Shown: piece after piece, positions 17,994-26,676 of the stretch
Position numbering within the stretch: the stretch's first letter is position 1
Layout: each line of letters starts with the position of its first letter
Assembly: GCF_004103825.1 (NCBI RefSeq)
Contig: NZ_RYFI01000021.1
Coordinates: forward strand, 14,061-60,609
Reading direction: 5' to 3'
Length of the DNA stretch: 46,549 nucleotides
DNA from: Hansschlegelia zhihuaiae
GTDB taxonomy: Bacteria; Pseudomonadota; Alphaproteobacteria; Rhizobiales; Methylopilaceae
The notes under the pieces: generated by a model
What the model was told of the DNA's origin: nothing
Databases searched by the model: none
What the model saw: the letters and a program-made list of their open reading frames with translations, nothing else
Position numbers and translations under genes: made by a program

Positions 17994-18728
17994 TCAGTCC
18001 GCGACGAGCCGCGCGACCACCGACGCCGGGTCTCCCAGGAAGCGCCTGTAGAGGCGCACATGGTTGAGCTCCTGATAGGCGCGGCGCGAGACGCCGGTCT
18101 CGTCGAGCTCGTAGATCAGCGCGTCCGGCAGCGCCATCAGCAGCGGGGAGTGCGTCGCGAGCACGAAGCGGGCTCCTTCGCCGCAAAGCTGGGCGATGCG
18201 GGCGATGACCTCGAGCTGAGTCTCGGGGGCCAGCGCGGCCTCCGGCTCGTCCATGAGATAGATCCCGCCGCCACGGAAGCGATGCCGCAGGAGCTTCATC
18301 ACAGCCTGGCCGTGGGACATCTCATGGAGGTCCTGCCCGCCGTAATAGGTCTTGATCGGCGGGCCGAATGAAGGCTCGGAATCGAGCCGACGCATTTCGG
18401 TGGCAAAGACGTGATAGGCGTCCGCCCTGTAGAAATAGCGGTCCGTGTTACGCGGAATGCGGCGAGCGAGCCGCATGACGGAGTGAAGCGCCGACAGCGT
18501 CCCCGCGGTGTCGAAGCGGAAGTTCGGCGAGCCGCCCTCGGGGTTGCAGCCAAGTTGCGCCGCGATCGCCTCCATCAGCGTCGACTTGCCCGAGCCGTTC
18601 GCCCCGACGAAGATCACCACCGGCGCGTCAAGATCGATCTCGTCGATCCCGGCGATCGCCGGAAGGTTGAAGGGATAGGTTTCCCGATCCTCGACGCGGC
18701 TCCAATCGATGCGAAGCGACAAGAGCAC
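17994..18728 (-). CDS. AAA family ATPase (SMC/ABC-like)
   Basis: The 244-residue protein is a single ABC/SMC-type ATPase head: Walker A GANGSGKST (42-50), a helical insert rich in Arg/Tyr, a signature-like EMSHGQAVMKLL, Walker B GGIYLMDEPEAAL and an H-loop ATHSP. There is no coiled coil, nuclease or TOPRIM domain, unlike RecF, RecN or OLD nucleases. Stand-alone proteins of this type are widespread and uncharacterised. It is transcribed toward ftsK and its stop codon directly abuts that of ftsK. No toxin or defence partner lies beside it. Confidence 0.85.
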   Translation of the reverse strand: MLLSLRIDWSRVEDRETYPFNLPAIAGIDEIDLDAPVVIFVGANGSGKSTLMEAIAAQLGCNPEGGSPNFRFDTAGTLSALHSVMRLARRIPRNTDRYFYRADAYHVFATEMRRLDSEPSFGPPIKTYYGGQDLHEMSHGQAVMKLLRHRFRGGGIYLMDEPEAALAPETQLEVIARIAQLCGEGARFVLATHSPLLMALPDALIYELDETGVSRRAYQELNHVRLYRRFLGDPASVVARLVAD

Positions 18729-18857
18729 TGCAGACGCTCCGGGTTATGCGCGCCGAGGCTTCCGCATAGGCGCCTTAAATCGCCATGATGGGACACTAGC
18801 TATGGCGCCGAGTCGAGACGCGACCACAGTCTCAACCCATCAGGACGTTGAACGACC

Positions 18858-19562
18858 ATGACGCTTCCCCGCCTGATCGGCGCCCTCGCCCTCGCGGCGC
18901 TCATCGCCTCCCCGGCCGTCGCGGGGCCGCAGGGCGAGTCGCTCGATCCGCCGCCGCCGGCCTCGCTCCGCCTCGCCGCCGCCGGGGCCGGCGTGCCGCC
19001 CGGCCAGCTCGACGCCGCGCAGCGCGCGACGCTCCAGCGCGTCAACGCCTATTTCAACTCGATCCAGAACGTGACCGCGAATTTCGAGCAGGTCGGCCCC
19101 GACGGCTCGCGCGCGGTCGGCAAGCTCTATCTGTCGCGGCCCGGAAAAATCCGGTTCCAGTACGCGCCGCCTTCCCCGCTTGAGATCGTGGCCGACGGCT
19201 CGTCGGTCTCGGTCAAGAACCGCAAGCTCGCGACCCAGGAGCTCTGGCCGCTCAGCCAGACGCCGCTGCGCTTCCTGCTCCAGCAGAATGTCGACCTGAC
19301 CAGGAACGCCAATGTCCTCGGGGTCTACCAGGAGCCCGAGATGGTCTCGGTGGTGCTCGAGGAGAAGAACGCGATCGGCGGCAAGGCGCAGATCCAGCTG
19401 ATGTTTTCGGGCAAGGACTACGAGCTGGCGCAGTGGACCGTAACGGACGCGCAGGGCATGGAGACCTCCGTGATGCTCTCGGACGTGACCGCCCAGGCCA
19501 AGCTCGACGACAATCTGTTCAAGATCGTGCAGCAGCGCTGGCCGGTGCAGCGGCGCCCCTGA
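18858..19562 (+). CDS. lolA: Outer-membrane lipoprotein carrier protein LolA
   Basis: This 234-residue secreted protein starts with a signal peptide (MTLPRLIGALALAALIASPAV, cleavage near AVA-GP). A proline/alanine-rich spacer is followed by the LolA barrel, in which VNAYFNSIQNVTANFEQ, GKLYLSRPGKIRFQY and PLEIVADGSSV are typical. LolA ferries lipoproteins across the periplasm from LolCDE to the outer membrane. The ftsK-lolA-xth order is common in the group, here with an inserted reverse-strand ATPase gene. Confidence 0.93.
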   Translation: MTLPRLIGALALAALIASPAVAGPQGESLDPPPPASLRLAAAGAGVPPGQLDAAQRATLQRVNAYFNSIQNVTANFEQVGPDGSRAVGKLYLSRPGKIRFQYAPPSPLEIVADGSSVSVKNRKLATQELWPLSQTPLRFLLQQNVDLTRNANVLGVYQEPEMVSVVLEEKNAIGGKAQIQLMFSGKDYELAQWTVTDAQGMETSVMLSDVTAQAKLDDNLFKIVQQRWPVQRRP

Positions 19563-19761
19563 CGCTCGGATTCGAGGCGTAAGAACCCTCTTCACGTGCC
19601 GTTACGATTTCACGCACTCGTGCGCTTGACGGATTGCGCACGAACGACCATCTCGACGGTCGAGCGAGGCGCTGTCGAACAGCTGCGTTCCCCCCGTCGC
19701 AGCCTCGACGAAATCACCTCGTTTCCGCCGCTCCTCCGATCGGCGGAGCGCCAAGCGCGCG

Positions 19762-19797
19762 GACGCCCGGCTTTTCCCCCGAGAGCCGGGCGTCTTT
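19762..19797 (+). terminator. Probable terminator after lolA
   Basis: GACGCCCGGCT (19762-19772) pairs perfectly with AGCCGGGCGTC (19784-19794) across an 11-base loop, followed by TTT. It is about 200 bases after the lolA stop and 60 bases before xth. The T-tract is short. The rest of the 292-bp gap shows no gene. Confidence 0.55.
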
Positions 19798-19854
19798 GCG
19801 TTCCGGGCCCGGCTCGCCTAAAGCCCTCTCTCCCGCCGGTCGCCCAAGTCCTCC

Positions 19855-20658
19855 ATGCCGCTCCGCCTCGCCACCTGGAACATCAATTCCGTGCGCCTGC
19901 GCATCGGGCTCGTGGCCAAGCTCGTCGACGAGCACGCGCCCGACGTCCTGTGCCTGCAGGAGACCAAATGCGCTGACGACCATTTCCCGCTGAACGACAT
20001 CCGCAAGCTCGGCTACGCCCATGTCGCGATCCACGGCCAGAAGGGCTATCACGGCGTCGCGACCTTCTCGCGCTTCCCCTTCGTCACCACCGCCAAGGAG
20101 CGCTGGGCCGACAAGGACGACGCCCGCCACCTCGCCACGACCTTCGCGGCCGGGCCGCTCGAAGGCGTGACGCTGCACAATTTCTATGTCCCGGCCGGCG
20201 GCGACGAGCCGGATCCGACGATCAATCCGAAATTCGCCCACAAGCTGCAGTTCGTGCGCGAGCTCCATCAATGGTCCGAGCGGATCGCCGAGACGGACGC
20301 CCGCATCATGGTGGGCGACCTCAACATCGCGCCCGACCCGTCCGACGTCTGGAGCCACAAGCAGCTGCTCAGGGTGGTCTCCCACACGCCGGTCGAGACC
20401 GAGGGGCTCGACGCCATGCGGCTCGCCGGGCGCTGGGTCGACGCGGTCAGGGCGCATGTCCCGCACCCCGAGAAGCTCTATTCATGGTGGAGCTACCGCG
20501 CGGCCGACTGGGAGGCCTCCGACCGCGGCCGCCGGCTCGACCATGTCTGGGCGAGCGAGGACGTCGCGGCGCGCTCGACCGGCGTCGAGATCCTCAAGGC
20601 CGCGCGGGGCTGGGACCGACCGTCTGACCACGTGCCGGTGATCGTCACCTTCGGCTGA
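19855..20658 (+). CDS. xth: Exodeoxyribonuclease III
   Basis: The 267-residue protein has the exonuclease-endonuclease-phosphatase fold: LATWNINSVRLR (Asn), LCLQETKC (metal-binding Glu), HGVATFSR, GDLNIAPDPSDVW (Asp-x-Asn), and WSYRAADWEASDRGRRLDHVW ending in SDHVPVIVTF (catalytic Asp-His). The enzyme cleaves abasic sites and removes 3' blocking groups in base-excision repair. ATG 19855 begins the typical MPLRLATWNINS. A palindromic repeat follows the stop. Confidence 0.95.
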   Translation: MPLRLATWNINSVRLRIGLVAKLVDEHAPDVLCLQETKCADDHFPLNDIRKLGYAHVAIHGQKGYHGVATFSRFPFVTTAKERWADKDDARHLATTFAAGPLEGVTLHNFYVPAGGDEPDPTINPKFAHKLQFVRELHQWSERIAETDARIMVGDLNIAPDPSDVWSHKQLLRVVSHTPVETEGLDAMRLAGRWVDAVRAHVPHPEKLYSWWSYRAADWEASDRGRRLDHVWASEDVAARSTGVEILKAARGWDRPSDHVPVIVTFG

Positions 20659-20663
20659 GCAAG

Positions 20664-20767
20664 CGTCGTCCCGGACGGCCCAAAGGCCGATCCGGGATCG
20701 TCCGAAGGATGAAGCTCAATCCTGATGACGATCCCGGCTCTCCGCTTCGCTCCGGCCGGGATGACGG
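20664..20767. repeat. Family-B palindromic repeat, copy 1
   Basis: Outer arms CGTCGTCCCGG and CCGGGATGACG enclose inner stems (GGCC..GGCC; GATCCCGG). This is the CGTCATcCCGG..CCGGgATGACG family seen again at 23648, 26563, 31192, 31327 and 40261. It lies between the convergent xth and cyclic-nucleotide-binding genes. Confidence 0.75.
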
Positions 20768-20773
20768 CAAGGC

Positions 20774-21214
20774 CTATTTCCTCAGCAGCGCCTCGATCGA
20801 CTGCAGCTCGGCGATGTCGGCTTGCAGGCGGGCGGCGATGCGGGCGTGGAGCTTGCGCGCGAGGTCCGGATATTCGTCGAACAACCGGGCGAACAATCCG
20901 CGGGCGATGCGCAGCACCTCGGTCGGCTCGGCGGCGGTCGCGGTCGCGGGCCGGGCGGCGTCGGCGATCAGAGCGAGCTCGCCGATCAGGCTCGCGCGGC
21001 CGACCCGCTTCTCGACGCCGCGCCGCGCGAGCGTGATCGCGCCCGACACGACGACATAGCCCGAATCCGCGCGGTCGCCCTCGCGGAACAGCACGTCGCC
21101 CTCGCCGAGCCGGACCCGATCCGCCGAGAAGGCGATGAGCCGCTGCGCGTCGCGCCCGAGCTGGTCGAGCATCGGCGTCTCGCCGAGCGTCCTGATATCG
21201 TCCTCGAGCGCCAC
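20774..21214 (-). CDS. Cyclic nucleotide-binding domain protein
   Basis: The 146-residue protein is a lone cNMP-binding (CAP effector) domain. EGDVLFREGDRADSGYVVVSGAITL and GRASLIGELALIADAARPATATAAEPTEVLRI contain the phosphate-binding cassette (GELAL..ARPATA). No helix-turn-helix follows; the C-terminal helix (LARKLHARIAARLQADIAEL) ends the protein. It therefore senses a ligand without binding DNA itself. It follows cenR by 34 bases on the same strand, suggesting co-transcription with that envelope regulator. Confidence 0.88.
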   Translation of the reverse strand: MALEDDIRTLGETPMLDQLGRDAQRLIAFSADRVRLGEGDVLFREGDRADSGYVVVSGAITLARRGVEKRVGRASLIGELALIADAARPATATAAEPTEVLRIARGLFARLFDEYPDLARKLHARIAARLQADIAELQSIEALLRK

Positions 21215-21248
21215 GCGCCCCCGCTACGCAACTGCCTAAAAGCCCGTC

Positions 21249-21935
21249 TCAAGGAACGAGCTTATAGCCCCCCGCTTCCGTGACGAGCAGCCGCGCATTG
21301 GACGGGTCCGCCTCGATCTTCTGGCGAAGACGATAGACGTGCGTCTCGAGCGTGTGAGTCGTCACGCCCGAATTATAACCCCAGACTTCCTGAAGAAGCG
21401 TTTCGCGTCCGACCACGGACGAGCCCGCGCGATACAGAAAACGCAGAATCGCGGTTTCTTTCTCGGTCAGCCGGATTTTCGCGTTCTTCTCGGTGACCAG
21501 CATCTTGCCGCCGGGCCGGAACGTGTAGGGTCCGATGGTGAAGACCGCGTCTTCGCTCGCCTCGTGGCTCCGGAGCTGGGCGCGGATGCGGGCGAGCAGC
21601 ACCGCGAAGCGCACCGGCTTCGCCACATAGTCGTTGGCCCCGGCCTCGAGGCCCAGAATCGTGTCGGCGTCGGAATCCTGGCCGGTCAGCATGATCACGG
21701 GGCCGCGGAAGCCGTCGCGGCGCATCACCTTGACGGCCTCGCGGCCGTCCATGTCGGGCAGGCCGACATCCATCAGGACCAGGTCGACGTGATCGGAGCG
21801 CACATGCGCGATCGCCGGCTGCGCAGCCGGCGCCTGGGCGGCCTCGAATTCGTCGTGAAGGTCGAGCTGCTCGGCGAGCTCTTGGCGGAGGTCGGCGTCG
21901 TCCTCGACGACAAGAATCTTGCGCTTTGTGGCCAT
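21249..21935 (-). CDS. cenR: OmpR-family response regulator, CenR type
   Basis: The 228-residue protein has a receiver domain (phospho-acceptor D56, T84, K106) and an OmpR/PhoB winged helix. The stretches LTGQDSDADTILGLEAGAND, AVLLARIRAQLRSHE and VTTHTLETHVYRLRQKIEAD closely resemble alphaproteobacterial CenR, an essential regulator of envelope integrity in Caulobacter and relatives. The cognate kinase CenK is not in the window. The promoter region faces an L,D-transpeptidase gene (divergent, 114 bases), which would fit an envelope role. The cenR identity is by recalled sequence pattern. Confidence 0.85.
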   Translation of the reverse strand: MATKRKILVVEDDADLRQELAEQLDLHDEFEAAQAPAAQPAIAHVRSDHVDLVLMDVGLPDMDGREAVKVMRRDGFRGPVIMLTGQDSDADTILGLEAGANDYVAKPVRFAVLLARIRAQLRSHEASEDAVFTIGPYTFRPGGKMLVTEKNAKIRLTEKETAILRFLYRAGSSVVGRETLLQEVWGYNSGVTTHTLETHVYRLRQKIEADPSNARLLVTEAGGYKLVP

Positions 21936-22049
21936 TCAAAATCTCTGGAAAGCCGGCTTCCGTCGTCCGACCGCCGTGAAGTAGAGCACCGACCCCGCAT
22001 TCGGCAAGGCGGCGGAGCCCCGCACGGGGAGGGCAGGGAGTTTGAAACA

Positions 22050-22619
22050 ATGACGCGAATCGTCCGGCGGCGCATCTCGCGGGTCGACGTCAGGGCCCTG
22101 ACGGGAGACCGCGCGAAGGGCCGGCTGACGGTCGGCCGCGCCGCCTTCCCCTGCGCGCTGGGGCCCGCCGGAATCGTGGTCGCGAAGCGCGAGGGCGACG
22201 GCGCCACGCCCCGGGGCGCGCTTGCGATCCGGCGGCTCTGGCGGCGGGCCGACCGCGGCCCGAGGGTCGCGTCGGGACTGCCCCAGCGGGTCGCGCGGCG
22301 CGGCGACGGCTGGTGCGACGCGCCCGGCCATAGGCTCTATAACCGACTGGTGAAGCTACCTTTTCCGGCGTCGCACGAGGTCATGTACCGGGACGATGGG
22401 CTCTACGATCTGGTCGGCGAACTCAGCTGGAACGACCGGCCTCCGCGCCCCGGCCGCGGCAGCGCGATCTTCCTCCATGTCGCGAAGCCCGGCTTCCCGC
22501 CGACCGCCGGATGCGTCGCGCTCGCGCCCGCCGCGCTGCGTCGCCTGCTCGCCCGCATCGGACCCAAGACGAGGCTCTGCATCGCGGTCGGCCCGCGCAA
22601 GCTCTCCAGCCTCCCTTAA
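22050..22619 (+). CDS. L,D-transpeptidase family (YkuD domain) protein
   Basis: The frame is open from 21339, but ATG 22050 is chosen because GGGAG lies nine bases upstream and the earlier part is a shadow of cenR. The 189-residue product is a YkuD domain: GRAAFPCALGPAGIV, AKREGDGATPRGALAIRRL, SAIFLHVAKPGF and PPTAGCVALAPAAL. The last two give the histidine and the catalytic cysteine in a TAGC version of the usual S/T-HGC motif. Such enzymes crosslink peptidoglycan or attach proteins to it. No signal peptide is obvious, which is odd for a wall enzyme but common in this subgroup. Confidence 0.88.
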   Translation: MTRIVRRRISRVDVRALTGDRAKGRLTVGRAAFPCALGPAGIVVAKREGDGATPRGALAIRRLWRRADRGPRVASGLPQRVARRGDGWCDAPGHRLYNRLVKLPFPASHEVMYRDDGLYDLVGELSWNDRPPRPGRGSAIFLHVAKPGFPPTAGCVALAPAALRRLLARIGPKTRLCIAVGPRKLSSLP

Positions 22620-22777
22620 CGTCGTTCCGCGCCGCCGCGCGGTTCTGACGAAGTTGTCAGAACCCACCCCCGCTCGCGAACTTGTGCGCGACGGCCCATT
22701 CCCCATATCCTTCTCAACCAATGGCGGGCCGCGGAACGGCGCGCTGACGGGCTCCTGTTCCAAAAGGGACGACACAA

Positions 22778-23554
22778 ATGTCGGACTTCCAACGCAACGC
22801 TTTCGGGCAGACGACCCTCGGTCGGACCACCGCGCAGGGCGCGGTCGTCGACCAGGGGCTCCGCTCCTATATGCTGAGCGTCTACAACTACATGTCGCTC
22901 GGCCTCGCGATCACGGGCTTCGCCGCGATCGGCGCCTTCATGCTGGCGGTCTCGTCCGAGCCGACGGGCGCGGTGGCGCGCGGCATGAATCTGACCCAGT
23001 TCGGCGTGATGCTCTACACGAGCCCGCTGAAGTGGGTGGTGCTGCTGGCGCCGCTCGGCATGGTGTTCTTCCTGTCCGCGCGCCTGCACAAGATGAGCAC
23101 GGCGAGCGGTCAGATCGCCTTCTACGTCTTCGCGGCCCTGATGGGGCTCTCGCTGTCGTCGATCTTCCTCGTTTACACCGGGGCCTCGATCGGACGGGTG
23201 TTCTTCATCACCGCGGCGGCGTTCGGCGCGCTCAGCCTCTGGGGCTACACGACCAAGCGCGACCTGACGGCCATGGGCTCGTTCATGGTGATGGGCCTGT
23301 TCGGCCTCATCATCGCGAGCCTGGTGAACATCTTCCTCGCGTCGTCGATGCTGCAGTTCGTGGTGTCGGTCGCCGGCGTGCTGATCTTCGCGGGCCTCAC
23401 GGCCTACGACACGCAGCGCATCAAGGAGATGTATTACGAGGGCGACGACAGCGACTCGATGGGCCGCAAGGCGATCATGGGCGCGCTGTCGCTCTACCTG
23501 AACTTCATCAACATGTTCACGATGCTGCTGTCGCTGTTCGGCAACCGCGAGTGA
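22778..23554 (+). CDS. Bax inhibitor-1/YccA family membrane protein
   Basis: The 258-residue protein has seven predicted membrane helices between residues 30 and 255 and family landmarks: LRSYMLSVYNYMSLGLAITG, a helix with GLSLSSIFLVYTG, VLIFAGLTAYDTQRIKEMY, and a C-terminal ALSLYLNFINMFTMLLSLFG. The conserved aspartates of the proposed Ca2+/pH sensor are in AYDTQ and EGDDSDS. The family forms pH-gated calcium leak channels in some bacteria. It is a single gene with its own terminator. Confidence 0.95.
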   Translation: MSDFQRNAFGQTTLGRTTAQGAVVDQGLRSYMLSVYNYMSLGLAITGFAAIGAFMLAVSSEPTGAVARGMNLTQFGVMLYTSPLKWVVLLAPLGMVFFLSARLHKMSTASGQIAFYVFAALMGLSLSSIFLVYTGASIGRVFFITAAAFGALSLWGYTTKRDLTAMGSFMVMGLFGLIIASLVNIFLASSMLQFVVSVAGVLIFAGLTAYDTQRIKEMYYEGDDSDSMGRKAIMGALSLYLNFINMFTMLLSLFGNRE

Positions 23555-23591
23555 CGTCATAGGCTCCGGCCCCGCCCGGAGATTGCGAGAG

Positions 23592-23620
23592 GGCCCCGGC
23601 GGCGACGCCGGGGCCTTTTT
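23592..23620 (+). terminator. Intrinsic terminator of the Bax-inhibitor gene
   Basis: GGCCCCGGC (23592-23600) pairs with GCCGGGGCC (23607-23615) across a six-base loop, followed by TTTTTCGTTTTT. It is a classic stem plus U-tract about 40 bases after the stop codon. Confidence 0.93.
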
Positions 23621-23647
23621 CGTTTTTGCGGTCTTCGGTTCCCGAAA

Positions 23648-23726
23648 CCGTCATCGCCGGGCTTGACCCGGCGATCCATCCATTGGCCCAAAGGATGGAT
23701 GCCCGGATCAAGTCCGGGCATGACGG
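23648..23726. repeat. Family-B palindromic repeat, copy 2 (79 bp)
   Basis: Outer arms CCGTCATCGCCGGGCTT and AAGTCCGGGCATGACGG flank an inner GGATCCATC-like region (GATCCATCC..AGGATGGAT). It lies between the Bax-inhibitor terminator and gloA. Confidence 0.85.
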
Positions 23727-23774
23727 CCCCGGCGCATCCGCCGACCAGGGCCGCCAGCAGCTCGAGGAGCCGCA

Positions 23775-24170
23775 ATGGCCAAGATGATTCACTCCATGGT
23801 CCGCGTGACCGACGAGAAGCGCTCGATCGAGTTCTACGGCAAGGCCTTCGGGCTCAAGGTCGCGGACCGCTATCCGTTCGAGAGCTTCACGCTGGTCTAT
23901 CTCAGGAACGAGGAGACCGGCTTCGAGCTCGAGCTCACCGTCAACGCCGGCCGCGACCGCGCTTACGACCTCGGAGACGGCTACGGCCATCTCGCGCTGT
24001 CGGTCGACGACGTCGACGCCGAGCACGAGCGCATGGTCGAGGCGGGCCTCAAGCCCAACGACGTGAAGACCATGCAGCGCGACGGGACGCCGTTCGCGCG
24101 GTTCTTCTTCATCTCCGACCCCGACGGCTACAAGATCGAGGTCCTGCAGCGCGGCGGCAGGTTCCTGTAG
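23775..24170 (+). CDS. gloA: Lactoylglutathione lyase (glyoxalase I)
   Basis: The 131-residue VOC protein has the four metal ligands of bacterial Ni-type glyoxalase I: H6, E53, H72 and E122, almost exactly the E. coli spacing (5, 56, 74, 122). MVRVTDEKRSIEFYGKAFGL and DPDGYKIEVLQR are diagnostic. It converts the methylglyoxal-glutathione hemithioacetal to S-lactoylglutathione. It is a single gene behind a repeat. GAGGAG lies a few bases before the ATG. Confidence 0.94.
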   Translation: MAKMIHSMVRVTDEKRSIEFYGKAFGLKVADRYPFESFTLVYLRNEETGFELELTVNAGRDRAYDLGDGYGHLALSVDDVDAEHERMVEAGLKPNDVKTMQRDGTPFARFFFISDPDGYKIEVLQRGGRFL

Positions 24171-24229
24171 GGGCCGGTCGCGAACCTGACGGAAGGTCGC
24201 CGATCTCGCGCGACGCCCGGCCGGCCCGA

Positions 24230-24874
24230 TCAGATTGAGTCAAACAATCTCAGAATCCAGCTCGCCTGATAGGCCAGCGCGACCACGACAAGCGCGACAT
24301 GGAAGCGCTCGTTGCGGATGAAGGCCGCGGCCACGAAAACGGCCGCGTAGACGAGGTTCCGGGTGGGATATTCGGGCCCGAAGGAGCGGAAATACTCCCC
24401 GCCTTTCAGATAGGTGTCGACGATGTCGACGAGGAACACAGCGGCGAGCAGGCCGAAGAACCAGCCTCGTCGCGACATGAAGTAGTCGCGATACCCCGAA
24501 TACTCGCCCATCTGGTCCGGGAACAGCAGTGTGCTCGTGAGGAACAACAGGCAGGCATAGAAGATTACGAAGATGTAGACCTCGAAGATCCATTTCGGCA
24601 TCTCGACGAGCCGGAACTCGAACCACCAGAAGTGGATGATCGTCAGGAAGACGAAAAACACCCAGCCGAGATGAACCGGATAGATCGCCTGGCGGGACGG
24701 GTGCTGAACGAAGCGCGCGACGCCCGTGAGCAGGCGTGAGATCGCAAGGCCGACCACCATGCCGAGCACGATGCGAATGTGGAAATAGGCGTCGTGAGTC
24801 GATGCGATCGCGTTCACGGGGACCGGATGGGAGGCGGGGACGCGGGGCGACGAGGCGGCGAGCCATCTTGCCAA
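24230..24874 (-). CDS. Multi-span membrane protein of unknown function
   Basis: The 214-residue product has about six hydrophobic helices: [36 protein letters not shown], a [19 protein letters not shown] helix, [31 protein letters not shown] and [16 protein letters not shown]. The start is uncertain: ATG 24874 lacks a ribosome site, and GTG 24817 (195 residues, [17 protein letters not shown]) removes a non-hydrophobic leader. The DAYFHIR..LG..LGL..SRLL opening is familiar from unnamed Rhizobiales membrane proteins. It is divergent from leuB with only 60 bases between, so the promoters may overlap. Confidence 0.75.
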   Translation of the reverse strand: MARWLAASSPRVPASHPVPVNAIASTHDAYFHIRIVLGMVVGLAISRLLTGVARFVQHPSRQAIYPVHLGWVFFVFLTIIHFWWFEFRLVEMPKWIFEVYIFVIFYACLLFLTSTLLFPDQMGEYSGYRDYFMSRRGWFFGLLAAVFLVDIVDTYLKGGEYFRSFGPEYPTRNLVYAAVFVAAAFIRNERFHVALVVVALAYQASWILRLFDSI

Positions 24875-24934
24875 GCCGGGCCGCGAGGGTCAAAACGCCG
24901 CCGACTTATCACATTCGCTTCCCGAGAGGATTTC

Positions 24935-26050
24935 ATGGCGACCCACAGGCTTCTGCTCCTGCCCGGCGACGGCATCGGCCCGGAGGTGATGGAGGAGGTG
25001 AAGCGCATCCTCGCGATCATCGAGGCGCGCGGGATCCTGTCGCTGTCGATTGACGAAGGCCTCGTGGGGGGCTGCGCCTACGACGCCCACGGCGTCGCGA
25101 TCTCGGACGCCGACGTCGAGAAGGCGCAAGCAGCCGACACGGTGCTGCTCGGCGCGGTCGGCGGGCCGAAATGGGACAGCGTCGCCTACGAGCATCGCCC
25201 CGAGGCCGGCCTGCTGCGGCTCCGCAAGGATCTCGAGCTGTTCGCCAATCTTCGGCCGGCGATCTGCTACCCCGCGCTCGCCGACTCCTCCGCGCTCAAG
25301 CGCGAGCTCGTCGACGGGCTCGACCTGATGATCGTGCGCGAACTCACCGGCGGCGTCTATTTCGGCGAGCCCAAGGAGATCACGGACCTTCCGAACGGCC
25401 AGAAGCGCGCCGTCGACACCCAGGTCTACGAGACCTACGAGATCGAGCGCATCGCGAAAGTGGCGTTCGAGCTCGCGCGGGTGCGCTCGGGCCGCGTCAC
25501 CTCGGCCGACAAGCGCAACGTCATGAAGTCGGGCCTGCTTTGGAACCAGGTGGTCACCGCCACCCACAAGCAGGGCTACGAGGACGTCAAGCTCGACCAC
25601 ATGCTGGCCGACGCGCTCGGCATGCAGCTGGTGCGCGCGCCGAAGCAGTTCGACGTGATCGTCACCGACAATCTGTTCGGCGACATCCTGTCCGACGTCG
25701 CCTCGATGCTGACCGGCTCGCTCGGCATGCTGCCCTCGGCCTCGCTCGGCGCCGAGGATGAGAACGGCCGCCGCAAGGCGCTCTACGAGCCGGTCCACGG
25801 CTCGGCGCCCGACATCGCGGGCAAGGGCGTCGCCAACCCGCTCGCCATGATCGCGAGCCTCGCAATGGCGCTCAAATATTCGCTCGGCAAGCCGGAGGTC
25901 GCCGACCTGCTCGACCGGGCGATCTCGCAGACGCTCGCCGATGGGATCAGAACCGGCGACATCCACTCGGAAGGGACGACGAAGGTCGGCACGACAGACA
26001 TGGGCAAGGCGGTCGCCGAGCGCTTCGAGAAGGCGCTGACCGGCGCCTGA
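24935..26050 (+). CDS. leuB: 3-isopropylmalate dehydrogenase
   Basis: ATG 24935, with GAGAGGA five bases upstream, gives 371 residues starting [19 protein letters not shown]. The frame is open from 24779 but that segment is not LeuB-like. Diagnostic parts are [39 protein letters not shown], the Lys-Asp region around [36 protein letters not shown] and [19 protein letters not shown]. It oxidises and decarboxylates 3-isopropylmalate with NAD+, the step after LeuCD. leuD is 24 kb away on the opposite strand. Confidence 0.97.
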   Translation: MATHRLLLLPGDGIGPEVMEEVKRILAIIEARGILSLSIDEGLVGGCAYDAHGVAISDADVEKAQAADTVLLGAVGGPKWDSVAYEHRPEAGLLRLRKDLELFANLRPAICYPALADSSALKRELVDGLDLMIVRELTGGVYFGEPKEITDLPNGQKRAVDTQVYETYEIERIAKVAFELARVRSGRVTSADKRNVMKSGLLWNQVVTATHKQGYEDVKLDHMLADALGMQLVRAPKQFDVIVTDNLFGDILSDVASMLTGSLGMLPSASLGAEDENGRRKALYEPVHGSAPDIAGKGVANPLAMIASLAMALKYSLGKPEVADLLDRAISQTLADGIRTGDIHSEGTTKVGTTDMGKAVAERFEKALTGA

Positions 26051-26108
26051 CCCCGACATCGTCGCGACAGCCGCTTGACGGGCCGGCGGGGGGCGCCAAT
26101 TCGGATCC

Positions 26109-26549
26109 ATGACCCGGATCGCGCCTCTCGCCTGGCTCGGCGCCGCGCTCGTCGCGGCGGGCGTCGCCGCGCCGGCGGCCGCCGCCGGTCTCGACGCGTT
26201 TCGCGGGAAATCGCGGCCCGTCGTGGTGTTCGCGCCGAGCCGCGAGGCGCCCGCCGTCGCCGACCAGCTGAAGCGCCTCGCCGGCGCGCGCGAGGCGCTC
26301 ACCGAACGCGAGATGCCGGTCTTCGTCGTCACGACGCGCGGCGTCACCACGCTGTCGGGCGGCCGCGCGCCCGCCACCCTCACCGCCGCGGGGCTGCGCC
26401 AAGCCTATGGCGTGAAGGACGACGCCTTCGCGATCGTGCTGGTCGGCAAGGACGGCGGCGAGAAGCTGCGCTCCGCCGAGCCGGTCGACGCCGCGAAGCT
26501 GACCGGGCTCGTCGACGAGATGCCCATGCGGAAGCAGGAGACGCGGTAA
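26109..26549 (+). CDS. DUF4174 domain-containing secreted protein
   Basis: The 146-residue protein has a signal peptide (MTRIAPLAWLGAALVAAGVA, with an alanine-rich cleavage region ending about residue 26) and a small thioredoxin-like fold: LDAFRGKSRPVVVFAPSREA, EREMPVFVVT, LRQAYGVKDDAFAIVLVGKDGGEKLRS, and a C-terminal LTGLVDEMPMRKQE. These match DUF4174, whose members are secreted and lack redox cysteines, as here. The function is unknown. It follows leuB by 58 bases, possibly in the same transcript. Confidence 0.85.
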   Translation: MTRIAPLAWLGAALVAAGVAAPAAAAGLDAFRGKSRPVVVFAPSREAPAVADQLKRLAGAREALTEREMPVFVVTTRGVTTLSGGRAPATLTAAGLRQAYGVKDDAFAIVLVGKDGGEKLRSAEPVDAAKLTGLVDEMPMRKQETR

Positions 26550-26562
26550 CCGGTCCGCGCCG

Positions 26563-26641
26563 CCGTCATGCCCGGGCTTGACCCGGGCATCTATCCTCTT
26601 CGCCAAGGAGATGGATTGCCGGGTCAAGCCCGGCAATGACG
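26563..26641. repeat. Family-B palindromic repeat, copy 3 (79 bp)
   Basis: Outer arms CCGTCATGCCCGGGCTTGAC and GTCAAGCCCGGCAATGACG, with an inner ATCTATCC..GGATTG. It is located between the convergent DUF4174 gene and the FixJ-like regulator. Confidence 0.85.
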
Positions 26642-26676
26642 ACCCGAGTTGACTCAGATTGCGCCGCGGCCGCGCC

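Noticed and set aside
17994-18728. AAA ATPase as a phage-defence (OLD/Gabija-like) gene
   Set aside because: It has no TOPRIM nuclease domain and no UvrD-like partner; the neighbours are ftsK and lolA, so a defence label is not supported.
22733-22757. GGAAC..GTT before the Bax-inhibitor gene
   Set aside because: The spacing is 19 bases, outside the EcfG range, and the implied start would leave almost no leader before the ATG.
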